Shown: positions 1-9,452, numbered from the stretch's first letter. The stretch: 64,000 nt of DNA from Paraburkholderia unamae (GCF_003268775.1 NZ_QLSU01000003.1:290248-354247); one strand, 5' to 3'. Notes: generated from the letters alone by a model not told the origin. A program made the numbers and translations.

Positions 1-1046
1 TCGTTGCGCGCCAGTTCCTTGCGCACTGCCGGGATGATCTTGTCGCCCCAGAGCTCGATCTGCTTGAGCATCGTCTTCTGGTCGCAGTCACCAAGCTGCG
101 TTTGCAGCGCAATGTGGTTCGGCTTCAGGATTTCGATTTCGGTGAGCAGTTTGTCGATCACCTCATTCACTGAGCCGACCGGCAGATTGGCGCGCAGCTG
201 GTCGAGGGTCATGTCGGCGGCGCACGGCGTTTCCCTCACGAGGTAGCCGTCGTCCATGTCCATGCGACGATCCTTCAGCGATTCCGAAATACGACGCGCC
301 CAGCGCGCCGAATCGAGATACGCCGTGATGTCCGATTCGTTATCCGATGCAAATCCACAGCGCAGGAAGCCGATCTTGGTCTTCGACAGGTCCTTGCCCA
401 GTTCCGTGGCCAGCCCCTCAAGGCGAGCGCGCAAACCGCGCAGCGCGTCGTCGCCGCCGTGCAGGACTGTCGTGAAGAGGTTCACGTTTTCCTTGAATGC
501 GCGGCCCAGCGTGCCCGGGTTCATCGACGTGATCCAGAGCGGCACCTTTTTCTGCACGGTACGGATCGCAACCGACGTCGGCAGCATTTCGAAATGCTTC
601 CCCTTGTAGTCGAAGACCTTCTGGCCCAGGCCGTGGTTAATCATGTCCCACATTTCGTGGAAGATCTCACCGCTGTTTGCGAGGTTGCAGCCGAAGCGCT
701 CAAATTCGAATTGCTGGTAGCCCGAGCCGATGCCCAGTTCGAGACGGCCTTCGGAGAGCGTGTCTGCGAGACCGATTTCAGCGAGCAGACGTGCCGGGTG
801 ATACAGGGGCAGAATGCAAACTGCTGAACCCAGACGGATCTTTGTCGTCTTGGCCGCTGCGTGGGCAATCGTCATCAGGGGCGACGGCGAGAGCGAGTAG
901 TTGTTGAAGTGGTGCTCTGCGTACCACGCGGCATCGAAACCGGCCTGTTCGGCGACAACCGTCTGCTCGATCGTATTGTGAATCACGCTCTGCGAAGTCT
1001 GCGCGTACGAGCGTTGCTGGCCCAAAAGAAATACACCGAATTCCAT
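1..1046 (-). CDS. Luciferase-like (LLM-class) FMN-dependent monooxygenase, copy 1, 3' end cut by window edge
   Basis: The minus-strand frame is open from the ATG at 1046-1044 to the window edge, 348 codons with no stop. It is colinear, without any indel, with the complete paralogue at 8069-9130 (position 1 matches 8085), so only about five codons are missing. The N-terminus MEFGVFLLAQQR and the AEHHF-type motif are typical of the bacterial luciferase/LLM family, TIM-barrel enzymes that use reduced FMN and O2 to oxygenate a carbonyl or other carbon. The flavin reductase at 7254-8042 is the likely source of reduced flavin. The two copies are identical for the last 131 bases present here and then diverge mostly at silent positions. 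The start is ATG here but GTG in copy 2. The substrate is unknown; a type II Baeyer-Villiger-like role is inferred from context. Confidence 0.9.
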   Translation of the reverse strand, partial: MEFGVFLLGQQRSYAQTSQSVIHNTIEQTVVAEQAGFDAAWYAEHHFNNYSLSPSPLMTIAHAAAKTTKIRLGSAVCILPLYHPARLLAEIGLADTLSEGRLELGIGSGYQQFEFERFGCNLANSGEIFHEMWDMINHGLGQKVFDYKGKHFEMLPTSVAIRTVQKKVPLWITSMNPGTLGRAFKENVNLFTTVLHGGDDALRGLRARLEGLATELGKDLSKTKIGFLRCGFASDNESDITAYLDSARWARRISESLKDRRMDMDDGYLVRETPCAADMTLDQLRANLPVGSVNEVIDKLLTEIEILKPNHIALQTQLGDCDQKTMLKQIELWGDKIIPAVRKELARN

Positions 1047-1685
1047 GATGACGTCTCCGTTGTAATGGTTAGCTGGATGGTCGATTACTGGCTGGATCTC
1101 CACTGGAATCGATTCTAAGTAGTTCGACGAATCCAGCACAATCCAAGAATCTCGCTTTCTGAATTAAGAATTTGACATCAATACTCTTCAGATTGCGTCT
1201 CTAGTACGTAGTAAAGTACGTTTGCCAAAAAGGAGAGATTTCAGTGCTGGTGCGCTGGCCCGGAAGGGAATTGGCATACCTTCAATCGCTCCATGAACGA
1301 GTCGCGATGCGCAGCACACGATCCTGTAACGCGAAGAAATCGATGTTGTGAAGTTTCGCGACGGTGATGCGCGCTTTCAGCAGACGTTGGCTGATCACTT
1401 CGCGGGAAGCAGGCGACATGTCGATGCTGACCGAGCTAATCGGTTCAGATGCTGTGCGGTGTGCTCGCGAGTGAGTGGAGAACGGCTTGATGGCGGCGGC
1501 ATCGGGCGGCCGCGCGTCAACGCCATCGCCTCGAACAGCAGCGTGAAACCGCTGAACGTTATGGCCAATCGGACTCGACAAGCGCCACGCGGCCGCCGGT
1601 CAAGTTGACGCGCGGCGTTCGGACTTCGAGCTGGCGGAATGAACGGCGCGTCGCCCCGTTGGGGCTCGCGCCGCGTCAAGTCAGG
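1047..1685. other. Intergenic region upstream of LLM copy 1
   Basis: The left part (1047 to about 1240) resembles the region upstream of LLM copy 2 and carries the conserved element listed at 1170-1218. From about 1240 to 1685 short open frames exist on both strands, but none has a ribosome-binding site or a recognisable domain. The base composition looks like coding DNA that has decayed. I see no intact gene here. Confidence 0.5.
1170..1218. promoter_or_regulatory. Conserved upstream element of LLM copy 1
   Basis: ATTTGACATCAATACTC at 1170-1186 and GTAGTAAAGTA at 1208-1218 recur identically at 9248-9264 and 9286-9296 upstream of copy 2. The start-to-start spacing is 38 bases in both places, although the intervening bases differ. 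Two conserved blocks at fixed spacing and helical phase suggest a bipartite activator or promoter site. No good -35/-10 pair with 16-18 base spacing can be assigned with certainty. Confidence 0.5.
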
Positions 1686-2900
1686 TCACACCACGCCCCG
1701 GCTCGCCAGGTCGGCGATACGCTCCGCGCTGTAGCCCAGCACGCCTTGCAGCACGTCGTGCGTGCCCTCGCCCAGTTGCGGCGGCGCGCGCCGCACGGGC
1801 ATGCGCTCGCCGTCGAAGCGCCAGGGCGGCGCGAGCACCGGCGTCGTGCCCGATTCCGTATGCGGGTGCGGCTGCGTGGTCAGAAGCCCCGCTTGCGTCG
1901 CGCGCGGCGAAAGCAGCGCTTCGCGCAGGCCGGCCACCTCGCCGCATGGAATGCCCGCACTCGCGAGCTTGTCGAGCAGCGCAACGCGCTTTTCGGCGGC
2001 AATGGCCTGGCGGACTTCGGGCAGCAGCGCGGCGCGGTTCTGCGAGCGCAGGATATTGGTCTTGAAGCGCGCGTCGTCGGCCAGATCCGGGCGCAGCAGC
2101 ACTTCGCGGCAAAAGCGTTCGTACTGGCCGTTGTTGCCCACCGCGACCACGAGCGGGCCATCGGCGGCTTCGAATACGCCATACGGTACGATCGACGGAT
2201 GCTCGTTGCCAAAGCGCGGCGGGTCCTCGCCGGCCACGAGCGCTTCGAGTCCGTAATAGGCCGTGATCATGAGCCCGCAGTCGAACAGCGCCATTTCGAT
2301 GTGACGCCCGCGCTCGGTGCGCTCGCGTTCGTAGAGCGCGGCGAGAATCGCCTGCGCCGAGTACATGCCGGTGAAAAGATCCACGGCGGCAATGCCGAAC
2401 TTGAGCGGCGGCCGTTCGGCTTCGCCATTCAACGCCATCAATCCGGCTTCGCCCTGAACGAGCAAATCGTAGCCGGGGCGCTCCGCTTCCGGGCCGGCGC
2501 GATCATAGCCGGAAATCGAGCAATAAACGAGCTTGCTGTTTTCGCGTTTCAATTGCTCGTAACCGAGGCCCAGTTTCTCCGCGCCGCCGAATTTGAAATT
2601 CTGGATGACGACATCGGAAGTCCTGGCAATATCGCGCGCGATCTGCTGTCCTTCCGGCGTTTGCAGATCGAGCGTGAGCGAACGCTTGTTGCGGTTCACG
2701 CTGTTGAAATAGGCCGTTTCCGTGCGGCCGATGCGCAAGCCCCAGTCGCGCGTGTCGTCGCCGCGCCCAGGATGCTCGACCTTGATGACCTCCGCGCCCA
2801 GGTCACCGAGCACCATGGCGCACCACGGGCCGGCCAGCACACGAGAAAGATCGAGCACGCGCACGCCGGCAAGCGGCAACGCCCTGTTTTCTGAAGCCAT
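1686..2900 (-). CDS. CaiB/BaiF family (class III) CoA-transferase
   Basis: A 404-residue protein, the usual length for class III CoA-transferases, which move CoA between acyl-CoA and a free acid. The N-terminus LPLAGVRVLDLSRVLAGPW and the following GAEVIKVEHPGRGDDTR segment are family hallmarks. An in-frame ATG lies 15 bases further upstream, but GAGGA sits correctly in front of the ATG at 2900, so I place the start there. The gene is the last of a minus-strand run after the aldehyde dehydrogenase and alcohol dehydrogenase genes. A role in activating or recycling an acid from the catabolic island is inferred; the substrate cannot be read from the sequence. Confidence 0.88.
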   Translation of the reverse strand: MASENRALPLAGVRVLDLSRVLAGPWCAMVLGDLGAEVIKVEHPGRGDDTRDWGLRIGRTETAYFNSVNRNKRSLTLDLQTPEGQQIARDIARTSDVVIQNFKFGGAEKLGLGYEQLKRENSKLVYCSISGYDRAGPEAERPGYDLLVQGEAGLMALNGEAERPPLKFGIAAVDLFTGMYSAQAILAALYERERTERGRHIEMALFDCGLMITAYYGLEALVAGEDPPRFGNEHPSIVPYGVFEAADGPLVVAVGNNGQYERFCREVLLRPDLADDARFKTNILRSQNRAALLPEVRQAIAAEKRVALLDKLASAGIPCGEVAGLREALLSPRATQAGLLTTQPHPHTESGTTPVLAPPWRFDGERMPVRRAPPQLGEGTHDVLQGVLGYSAERIADLASRGVV

Positions 2901-2951
2901 TGAATCGTTCCTCATTGCATGGAAAATGACCGTGATCGCGCGTACCGGCGG

Positions 2952-4397
2952 TCAGACTGCTCGCACCGAAACAGTTTTCGATACGAGATACGCGTCCAGC
3001 GCCTCGGGGCCGCCTTCAGACCCATAGCCTGAATCCTTCACGCCGCCAAACGGCAGTTCGACGAACGGTGCTGCCGGCTGGTTGACCCACAGCATGCCCA
3101 GTTCGAGTGAGCGCGAAAGCGCGTGAATCGTCTTGAACGACTGGCTGAACGCATAACCCGCCAGTCCGTACGGCAGCCGGTTTGCTTCCTCGATTGCCTC
3201 ATCAAGCGAATCGAAACTCGTAATGGCCACGAGCGGCCCGAACGGTTCATCGTTGAAAACCGCAGCGTCACGAGGTACGTCGGCAAGCACCGTCGGCGCG
3301 AAGAAGTAGCCGTCACTTCCGCATCGTTCTCCGCCCGCGAGCACGGTGGCACCTTTTTCGCGCGCATCGCTGACAAACGATTCGATCGCCGCAAGACGTC
3401 GGCTGTTGGCGAGCGGCCCCATGGTGGTATCGCTCTTCAACCCGTCGCCAACTGTTATTTCCTTCGCGAAGTTTGTCATCGCAACGGAGAACGCTTCCAC
3501 GACGTTCTTCTGCACAAGGAAACGGGTCGGCGAAATGCAGACCTGGCCGGCGTTGCGGAACTTGGCCGCGCCCGCTGCCCGGACAGCCAGGTCGATGTCG
3601 GCATCCTCAGCGACGATCACGGGCGCATGCCCGCCGAGTTCCATCGTTGCCCGCTTCATGTGGGCGCCCGCGAGCGCTGCCAGTTGCTTGCCAACCGCAG
3701 TCGATCCGGTGAACGTGACTTTGCGGATGTCCGGGTGCGAAATCAGATACTGCGAGACCTCAGCCGGATCGCCGTAGACGAGTCCGACCACGCCGGCCGG
3801 CACGCCCGCGTCGACAAATGCCCGCACGAGCGCGGCGGGAGACGCAGGCGTCTCCTCGGGCGCTTTCACGAGGACAGAACAGCCGCATGCCAGCGCCGCG
3901 CTCAGTTTCCGCACGACCTGATTGATCGGGAAATTCCACGGCGTGAATGCCGCGACCGGTCCCACGGGATCACGCACGACCCACTGCTGGACGCCGGTAT
4001 CGCGCGGCGGCACGATGCGGCCGTACGTTCTGCGTCCCTCATCGGCAAACCACTCGATGATGTCCGCGGCATTCAGCACCTCGGCGCGCGACTCGTTTAG
4101 CGGCTTCCCCTGCTCGAGCGTCATCAGTCGCGCGATGGGCTCACAACGCTCTTTCATGAGCGAAGCGGCCTTGCGCATGATGGCAGCACGCTCGATTGCG
4201 GGTGTGTTCTTCCACACGTTGAAACCGCGTACAGCCGCCGCGACTGCTCGCTGGAGGTCTTCTTTCCCGGCACGTGCCACGGTTCCGATCACGCGGCCCG
4301 TAGCCGGATTGACAACGTCGATCGTCCGGTCCTGACTTCCCGGGCACCATTCGCCAGCAATCAGAAGCTGGACGGGTTCGCAATACTGATTGTCCAT
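2952..4397 (-). CDS. NAD(P)-dependent aldehyde dehydrogenase (succinate-semialdehyde-dehydrogenase-like)
   Basis: A 481-residue ALDH-superfamily enzyme oxidising an aldehyde to the acid. The general base lies in MELGGHAP (Glu253) and the catalytic nucleophile in GQVCISPTR (Cys287). TPWNFPINQ and FTGSTAVGK form the cofactor-binding region. The N-terminus LLIAGEW and the [14 protein letters not shown]-terminal motif resemble GabD-type enzymes most. The start at 4397 lies four bases after the stop of the upstream alcohol dehydrogenase, so the two are co-transcribed and probably act in sequence (alcohol to aldehyde to acid). Substrate assignment to succinate semialdehyde is not justified by sequence alone. 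Confidence 0.9.
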   Translation of the reverse strand: MDNQYCEPVQLLIAGEWCPGSQDRTIDVVNPATGRVIGTVARAGKEDLQRAVAAAVRGFNVWKNTPAIERAAIMRKAASLMKERCEPIARLMTLEQGKPLNESRAEVLNAADIIEWFADEGRRTYGRIVPPRDTGVQQWVVRDPVGPVAAFTPWNFPINQVVRKLSAALACGCSVLVKAPEETPASPAALVRAFVDAGVPAGVVGLVYGDPAEVSQYLISHPDIRKVTFTGSTAVGKQLAALAGAHMKRATMELGGHAPVIVAEDADIDLAVRAAGAAKFRNAGQVCISPTRFLVQKNVVEAFSVAMTNFAKEITVGDGLKSDTTMGPLANSRRLAAIESFVSDAREKGATVLAGGERCGSDGYFFAPTVLADVPRDAAVFNDEPFGPLVAITSFDSLDEAIEEANRLPYGLAGYAFSQSFKTIHALSRSLELGMLWVNQPAAPFVELPFGGVKDSGYGSEGGPEALDAYLVSKTVSVRAV

Positions 4398-4401
4398 GCG
4401 C

Positions 4402-5478
4402 TTACGCCCCGGCTTCTTCAATGTTGGCGAAATCCAGCACCGTGCGGCCAACCACGCGGCCGTTGTTCAGGTCTTCGAACGCGTCGTTGATGTCTTTCGC
4501 ACTGCGCATACTCAACGGCGGAGGCAACAGCTTGCCGCTTCTCGCAAGCTGAACGGTCTCCTTCAGGTCCGCGAGCGTGCCGACGAACGAGCCGACGATG
4601 GCTAGCGATCGCTGTGCGATCGGCGGCATGGGCAGGGAAAGCTCGCCCCCGTGCAATCCAACGATCACGTACGTGCCCCCCTTGCGCAGAGCCGTATTCG
4701 CAAGGGCGAAGGTACGCGGCATGCCGACGAAATCGATCGCGCCGGCCAGACGGCCGCCCGTCAATTCCAGCAGTTCCGCCCCCGCCTGGTCGTGATTCGA
4801 ACGCAACGTCTTCGTGGCACCCAGCTTGCGCGCTGCGGCGAGCTTTTCTTCGTCGACATCGCAGGCGATCACGTTCTCAACGCCACGCGCGCGCAGGATC
4901 GAAATGGCAGACATGCCCACGCCTCCGCAACCAATCACGGCGACCCAGTCACCGGCACAGGTCTGCGGCAGTTTCGCCACCGCCGCATACGAAGTCAGCC
5001 CCGAGCAGGCCAGCGTTGCCGCAAACGCGTCGTCGATGCCTTCGACGTCAACGAGATACTTTTCGTCCGGAACCAGCAGATGTGAAGCGAACGCGCCCGG
5101 TGCGGCAATCCCGATGTTGCGCGGCTGCGCGCAGAGGTTCGCTCGGCCCGATTCGCATGCCCAGCACGCGCCGCAACCGATCCACGGAAACACCAGCTTC
5201 TTCTGGCCGACGGCGACTTCGGTCACCGCTTCGCCACACGCAACGACGATACCGAGCGGTTCGTGGCCGAGCGTAAGCGGCGGGCGCACGCCACGGTCGC
5301 TCAGCATGGCCTTCTTGCCACCGCCCATATCGAAGTAGCCTTCCCACAGGTGGATGTCCGAATGGCACAGGCCGGCATGCGTGATCTTGACCAGGACTTC
5401 CCGACCTTTCGGTACCGGGGTCTCACGCAGCTTCGCCTGTAGCGGCTTTCCATGTTCGATGACGTCGTAGCTAAACAT
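4402..5478 (-). CDS. Zinc-dependent alcohol dehydrogenase (MDR superfamily)
   Basis: A 358-residue medium-chain dehydrogenase. Catalytic zinc ligands are visible as Cys38 (GLCHSD) and His72/Glu73 (LGHEPLGI). The structural zinc knuckle uses Cys102, 105, 108 and 116. The dinucleotide-binding motif [10 protein letters not shown] follows at about residue 180, and the Asp in [10 protein letters not shown] suggests NAD preference. A GAGGA Shine-Dalgarno lies in front of the ATG at 5478, which I prefer to the in-frame ATG 15 bases upstream. The gene sits four bases before the aldehyde dehydrogenase. It may oxidise a primary or cyclic alcohol of the island's substrate. Confidence 0.9.
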   Translation of the reverse strand: MFSYDVIEHGKPLQAKLRETPVPKGREVLVKITHAGLCHSDIHLWEGYFDMGGGKKAMLSDRGVRPPLTLGHEPLGIVVACGEAVTEVAVGQKKLVFPWIGCGACWACESGRANLCAQPRNIGIAAPGAFASHLLVPDEKYLVDVEGIDDAFAATLACSGLTSYAAVAKLPQTCAGDWVAVIGCGGVGMSAISILRARGVENVIACDVDEEKLAAARKLGATKTLRSNHDQAGAELLELTGGRLAGAIDFVGMPRTFALANTALRKGGTYVIVGLHGGELSLPMPPIAQRSLAIVGSFVGTLADLKETVQLARSGKLLPPPLSMRSAKDINDAFEDLNNGRVVGRTVLDFANIEEAGA

Positions 5479-5564
5479 TGCGTTGTTCCTCATTGGCTCA
5501 TGCGTGTCGCCGTGCCGCGGGTATCGGCCTTTGCCTGTACGTCAGTAGCAAAGGCTGGAAATGG

Positions 5565-5603
5565 TCCATGACCGGAGGTCTTGTTCAGACGTACGGTCAT
5601 GGA
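5565..5603. repeat. Inverted repeat between the porin and the alcohol dehydrogenase
   Basis: TCCATGACCG (5565-5574) and CGGTCATGGA (5594-5603) are perfect inverted repeats separated by 19 bases. They lie between the porin stop and the dehydrogenase start, both minus strand. The element could be a transcript-end hairpin without a U-tract or a regulator site upstream of the dehydrogenase operon. Its GGTCAT/ATGACC half-sites recall the repeats at 21609 and 26450, but in the opposite order. Confidence 0.4.
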
Positions 5604-5671
5604 TATTGATTCACATGTACAACTAAACAGATTGATACTTCATGAACCACCAGACTGCGTGGCTTCGGTGC

Positions 5672-6862
5672 TTAAAAGCTGTGACGAATGCCAAGTCGAG
5701 CCACAACCTGCTTGCCCGTCGAGCTATCCACGATGTTGTCGATGTCAGCCACGGCGCTGCCGCCTTGCGAGTTCACGCCTCGCGCGTCCTGGTAGCCAAC
5801 CGCAACGTACAGCATCGTGCGCTTCGAGAGATCGTACGAAGTACGCATGTAGAACTGGTTCGAGTGCTGGTTGCCGACCTTCGTGCCGTCGGTCTTCGTC
5901 ACGCCAGCCGAAGTCTGGTAGTTCCAGCCCACTGCCGTCGAGAAGAAAGGCGTCCACATGTACTGGGCGCCCAGATCGAAGGTGTTGAACGTGACCGCTG
6001 CACCGTTGAATGCGGTCATATTGCCGAACTGGGCATTCGACCACGAGCCGGCGAACGTCCAGGCGCCCTTCGTGTACTGCGCGGCCACCATCGCGATCTG
6101 GTATGACTTTGCGCTGGTATAGCCGGCGTCCAGTTGATGGCTCAGCAGCGTGCCCGAGCCATTCGACGTGAACCAGCCCGTGCTGCTCGTCGGGCCGGTC
6201 GGATTCTTGAAGAACTCATAGGCTGCACCGACCTTCAGGCCCACGCCCGTGTCATATTGCGCGCCGAAGTTGTATTGCAGGCCATTGGTTATGTCACCCG
6301 CGACGCCGCCAAGGGCAAGCCCGCCACCGAACGTCAGCCCCTTGATGTTCGGGCTCAGGTAGCGGATCGAATTGTTTTCGCGCAGGTTGATTGCGGCGTT
6401 GTCCAGGTCGCCCGCATGCATGGAGGCGCCGTTCGAGGCCAGCGAACCGGCATCCAGCACCATCGTGAAGTTGTAGACCGAATCGTACTGACGGCCCATC
6501 GTCACCTGACCGTATTGTGCGCTTCGCAGGCCGACGAAGATCTGACGACCCCACGTCAGACCGCCTTGGCCCAAGCCACCGGTCGGCAGGTTGATGCCCG
6601 ATTCCAAGGTAAAGATCGTATGAAGACCGCCGCCCAGATCTTCGTCACCACGGATACCCCAGCGCGACCCCGCCGTACCGGAGAGCGAATCCATGGCGAA
6701 CTTCGAGCCGGCCGGCGTAACGGTGCCGTTTGCATTCGTCGTGCCGGTGTTGTTCGTGTACGTAAGAGCCTGGTCGAGAATACCGTACACCATCACCGAG
6801 CTTTGTGCGTGTGCCGCAGCGGCAAACGTTGCCAATGCGGCAGCAGCGAAAGTCTTTTTCAT
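5672..6862 (-). CDS. Gram-negative porin (Burkholderia OmpC-like trimeric porin)
   Basis: A 396-residue outer-membrane beta-barrel. The ATG at 6862 is preceded by GGAGA and begins a clear signal peptide (MKKTFAAAALATFAAAAHA, cleavage before QSSVMVYG). The mature start SSVMVYGILDQALTYT, the internal TMGRQYDSVYNF and the C-terminal Phe (RLGIRHSF) are standard for the Gram-negative porin family. It probably passes the island's substrate across the outer membrane and is co-oriented with the dehydrogenase operon downstream. An AT-rich leader with a hairpin at 6937-6959 lies upstream. A second porin occurs at 43246. Confidence 0.93.
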   Translation of the reverse strand: MKKTFAAAALATFAAAAHAQSSVMVYGILDQALTYTNNTGTTNANGTVTPAGSKFAMDSLSGTAGSRWGIRGDEDLGGGLHTIFTLESGINLPTGGLGQGGLTWGRQIFVGLRSAQYGQVTMGRQYDSVYNFTMVLDAGSLASNGASMHAGDLDNAAINLRENNSIRYLSPNIKGLTFGGGLALGGVAGDITNGLQYNFGAQYDTGVGLKVGAAYEFFKNPTGPTSSTGWFTSNGSGTLLSHQLDAGYTSAKSYQIAMVAAQYTKGAWTFAGSWSNAQFGNMTAFNGAAVTFNTFDLGAQYMWTPFFSTAVGWNYQTSAGVTKTDGTKVGNQHSNQFYMRTSYDLSKRTMLYVAVGYQDARGVNSQGGSAVADIDNIVDSSTGKQVVARLGIRHSF

Positions 6863-7253
6863 TGAATGTCTCCAATTTATTTCTATTAATTGAATTATCG
6901 AACACAACCGATATTCATCTGCAAGAGGCAAAGAGTTTGAAAAAGCGAGCTTTTTTCAATCTCTGGACAACAGCACTACAAAAATCAAACTGAGCGCTTG
7001 AATCTATTTTTCACGCCATTAATTTCTCTAAACTCAAAAATTAACAAAAAAGTATGATCGATGTTTGCGACTCTTCTCTCAATGCGCGACAGGTCCTTGA
7101 CGACTTCGGTGTTCTCGCTCGAGCGGTTCGCATGCCGCATCAGGCGCTTTTCGCCTCCGCTGCCCCTTCCTTTGGCCGCGAACATGTCTCGCTTCGAAAA
7201 AGCAGCGTTTCAGCGCGTCCCAATCAGGGTTTTCTGGAAACCAGCTACGCCGA
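6863..7253. other. Intergenic region between flavin reductase and porin
   Basis: About 390 AT-rich bases. They contain the terminator-like hairpin at 6937-6959 and presumably the porin promoter between it and 6862, where a GATAAT-like -10 near 6895 is the best candidate. The rest (about 6985-7253) has only short frames without ribosome-binding sites; I see no gene. Confidence 0.45.
6937..6959 (-). terminator. Bidirectional terminator-like hairpin
   Basis: TTGAAAAAGC (6937-6946), two bases, then GCTTTTTTCAA (6949-6959) form an almost perfect hairpin with A- and T-tracts on either side, so it can act on both strands. On the minus strand it would end the transcript from the LLM copy 2 / flavin reductase pair before the porin gene. 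Confidence 0.6.
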
Positions 7254-8042
7254 TTACTGCGCCAGACCGCGAATCCCCGCGTTGAAGTTCACCATCGGCG
7301 ACCCTGCATCGTCGGTAGTCGTCTTGCGGATCTTGCCGACGAACATCTCATGTGTGCCCAAGGTCGTCGTGTGGATGACGTCACACTCGACATTGGCCAA
7401 CGCGTCAACCAGGATGGGAAGGCCGTCCAGACCCGAATCCCACTGCCCGTTGGCAAAGCGCGGGCAACCCTGCGGCTCCTTCAGGAACTTCGTCACCACG
7501 TCGTGGTGCGCCTGGCCCAGGATGTTGGCGACGAACCTGCCATTGGATTTCAGCGGCTCGAGCATGGATGAATCGCGGTGCACGAAGAAGCCGACCAACG
7601 GCGGCTCAGCCGAAATCGCCGTCAGGCTCGATACCACCATACCGTTCGGATTGGCGATATCTCCCGTCGTGATCGCGGACACGCCCGCCGGTAGCATGCG
7701 CATGGCCGCCTTGAAATCGTCGACAGAACTACCGGCCGAGGTCTCGTTGCGCACGATGTGAGCGCGAATCAGGCCGTCTTCGTTGACCCAGTTGAATTTC
7801 GTGGCGAAACCCACCATGGCTTCGAAGCCGGCTTCCCATTCAGCGTCCCCGGCCTTACCGGACAGGAATCGAATCACCTGGGGATTGACCCAGACGTGCT
7901 CGTCGTCAGCACGTTCGCCAACTCGCGCAATCGCCTGATTCAGCAGGGAGTCAGGCTGCTCGTCTACCAAGACTTCGAATTGCTTGAAGTGCGACGGCGC
8001 AATCAGAGTAATCGCACCACTGTTCGTCAAATGTAGACGCAT
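7254..8042 (-). CDS. Flavin reductase with an N-terminal extension
   Basis: A 262-residue protein. Residues from about 105 (FKAAMRMLPAGVSAITTG, VSSLTAISAEPPLVGFFVHRDS, FVANILGQ) form the flavin-reductase-like FMN-binding split barrel that supplies reduced flavin to a partner monooxygenase. The first ~95 residues are an extra segment I do not recognise; simple reductases of this family have about 160-190 residues. The gene starts 26 bases after the stop of LLM copy 2 in the same direction, so the two form a two-component monooxygenase. The extension could mediate flavin transfer, dimerisation or effector binding; this is a guess. Confidence 0.87.
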   Translation of the reverse strand: MRLHLTNSGAITLIAPSHFKQFEVLVDEQPDSLLNQAIARVGERADDEHVWVNPQVIRFLSGKAGDAEWEAGFEAMVGFATKFNWVNEDGLIRAHIVRNETSAGSSVDDFKAAMRMLPAGVSAITTGDIANPNGMVVSSLTAISAEPPLVGFFVHRDSSMLEPLKSNGRFVANILGQAHHDVVTKFLKEPQGCPRFANGQWDSGLDGLPILVDALANVECDVIHTTTLGTHEMFVGKIRKTTTDDAGSPMVNFNAGIRGLAQ

Positions 8043-8068
8043 AGCCGTAGTCTTTCTATTCCGTTCTT

Positions 8069-9130
8069 TTAAGCCGCGAGCTTGTCGTTGCGCGCCAGTT
8101 CCTTGCGCACTGCCGGGATGATCTTGTCGCCCCAGAGCTCGATCTGCTTGAGCATCGTCTTCTGGTCGCAGTCACCAAGCTGCGTTTGCAGCGCAATGTG
8201 GTTCGGCTTCAGGATGTCGATTTCCGTGAGCAGCTTGTCGATCACTTCATTCACCGAGCCGACCGGCAGATTGGCGCGGAGCTGGTCGAGCGTCATGTCG
8301 GCGGCGCACGGCGTTTCCTTGACGAGGTAACCGTCGTCCATGTCCATGCGACGATCCTTCAGCGATTCCGAAATACGACGCGCCCAGCGTGCCGAATCCA
8401 GATACGCATCGACTTCGGCCTTGCTGTCCGAAGCGAAGCCGCAGCGCAGGAAGCCGATCTTGGTCTTGCTGAGATCCTTGCCCAGTTCCGAGGCCAGCCC
8501 TTCCAGGCGAGCGCGCAAACCGCGCAGGGCGTCGGTGCCGCCGTGCAGGACCGTCGTGAACAGGTTCACGTTTTCGTTGAATGCGCGACCCAGCGTGCCG
8601 GGGTTCATCGACGTGATCCAGAGCGGCACCTTTTCCTGCACCGTACGGATCGCGACCGACGTCGGCAGCATTTCGAAGTGCTTCCCCTTGTAGTCGAACA
8701 CCTTCTCGTTCAGACCCTTGTTGAGGATGTCCCAGATCTCGTGGAAGATCTCGCCGCTGTTCGCGAGGTTGCAGCCGAAACGCTCAAATTCGAATTGCTG
8801 GTAGCCCGAGCCGATGCCCAGTTCGAGACGCCCTTCGGAAAGCGTGTCTGCCAGCCCGATTTCGGCGAGCAGGCGCGCCGGATGATACAGGGGCAGGATG
8901 CAAACTGCCGAGCCCAGACGGATCTTCGTCGTCTTGGCCGCTGCGTGCGCAATCGTCATCAGGGGCGACGGCGAGAGCGAGTAGTTGTTGAAATGGTGCT
9001 CGGCATACCAGGCGGCGTCGAAGCCCGCTTGCTCGGCCACGACCGTTTGCTCGATCGTATTGTGAATGACGCTCTGCGATGTCTGAGCGTAGCTGCGCTG
9101 CTGCGCGAGAAGAAATACGCCGAATTCCAC
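8069..9130 (-). CDS. Luciferase-like (LLM-class) FMN-dependent monooxygenase, copy 2
   Basis: A complete 353-residue LLM-family oxygenase. The sequence begins MEFGVFLLAQQR and contains AWYAEHHFNNYSLSPSPL and SEGRLELGIGSGYQ, all characteristic of alkanal-monooxygenase-like TIM barrels. The start codon is GTG at 9130, matching the ATG of copy 1 at the same alignment position. Flavin reductase follows 26 bases downstream. Family members include luciferase, FMN-dependent type II Baeyer-Villiger enzymes of camphor breakdown and sulfonate monooxygenases. The nearby lactonase makes a ring-expanding role attractive but unproven. Confidence 0.92.
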   Translation of the reverse strand: MEFGVFLLAQQRSYAQTSQSVIHNTIEQTVVAEQAGFDAAWYAEHHFNNYSLSPSPLMTIAHAAAKTTKIRLGSAVCILPLYHPARLLAEIGLADTLSEGRLELGIGSGYQQFEFERFGCNLANSGEIFHEIWDILNKGLNEKVFDYKGKHFEMLPTSVAIRTVQEKVPLWITSMNPGTLGRAFNENVNLFTTVLHGGTDALRGLRARLEGLASELGKDLSKTKIGFLRCGFASDSKAEVDAYLDSARWARRISESLKDRRMDMDDGYLVKETPCAADMTLDQLRANLPVGSVNEVIDKLLTEIDILKPNHIALQTQLGDCDQKTMLKQIELWGDKIIPAVRKELARNDKLAA

Positions 9131-9452
9131 GATGGCATCTCCGTTGTAATGATAGGTGGATTACTGGCTGGAGCTTAATCTGGAGCGGATTCTAAGCAGT
9201 TCAGCAACCCTCACACAACCCAGAGAATGTCTCGTTCTGTATTGCGGATTTGACATCAATACTCACGCGATTGCGGCGCTTCTGTGTAGTAAAGTAGCCT
9301 CGCCCATGGAGGGATATATCCGATCCAGATTCGGCATTAACCCCAATGGTTGAGCAGTGCGCTTCCTGTATATGGCACGTTGCGGCCCGGTTTGCCTGAT
9401 TCGGCAAACGGGCTCATGGAGTGAGACTTTAGACAGATAAAACAGGACGACA
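9131..9452. promoter_or_regulatory. Divergent regulatory region between LLM copy 2 and acyl-CoA synthetase
   Basis: About 320 bases separate two divergent starts. The left part is homologous to the upstream region of LLM copy 1, including the bipartite element at 9248-9296. Promoters for both directions must lie here; none can be assigned with confidence by eye. No gene is visible. Confidence 0.5.
9248..9296. promoter_or_regulatory. Conserved upstream element of LLM copy 2
   Basis: ATTTGACATCAATACTC (9248-9264) and GTAGTAAAGTA (9286-9296) are identical to the blocks upstream of LLM copy 1 with the same 38-base spacing. Here the element lies between two divergent transcription units and could serve both. 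Confidence 0.5.

Noticed and set aside
1282..1679. Short overlapping minus-strand frames between LLM copy 1 and the CoA-transferase
   Set aside because: No ribosome-binding site or family resemblance; perhaps a decayed gene, but not supportable.
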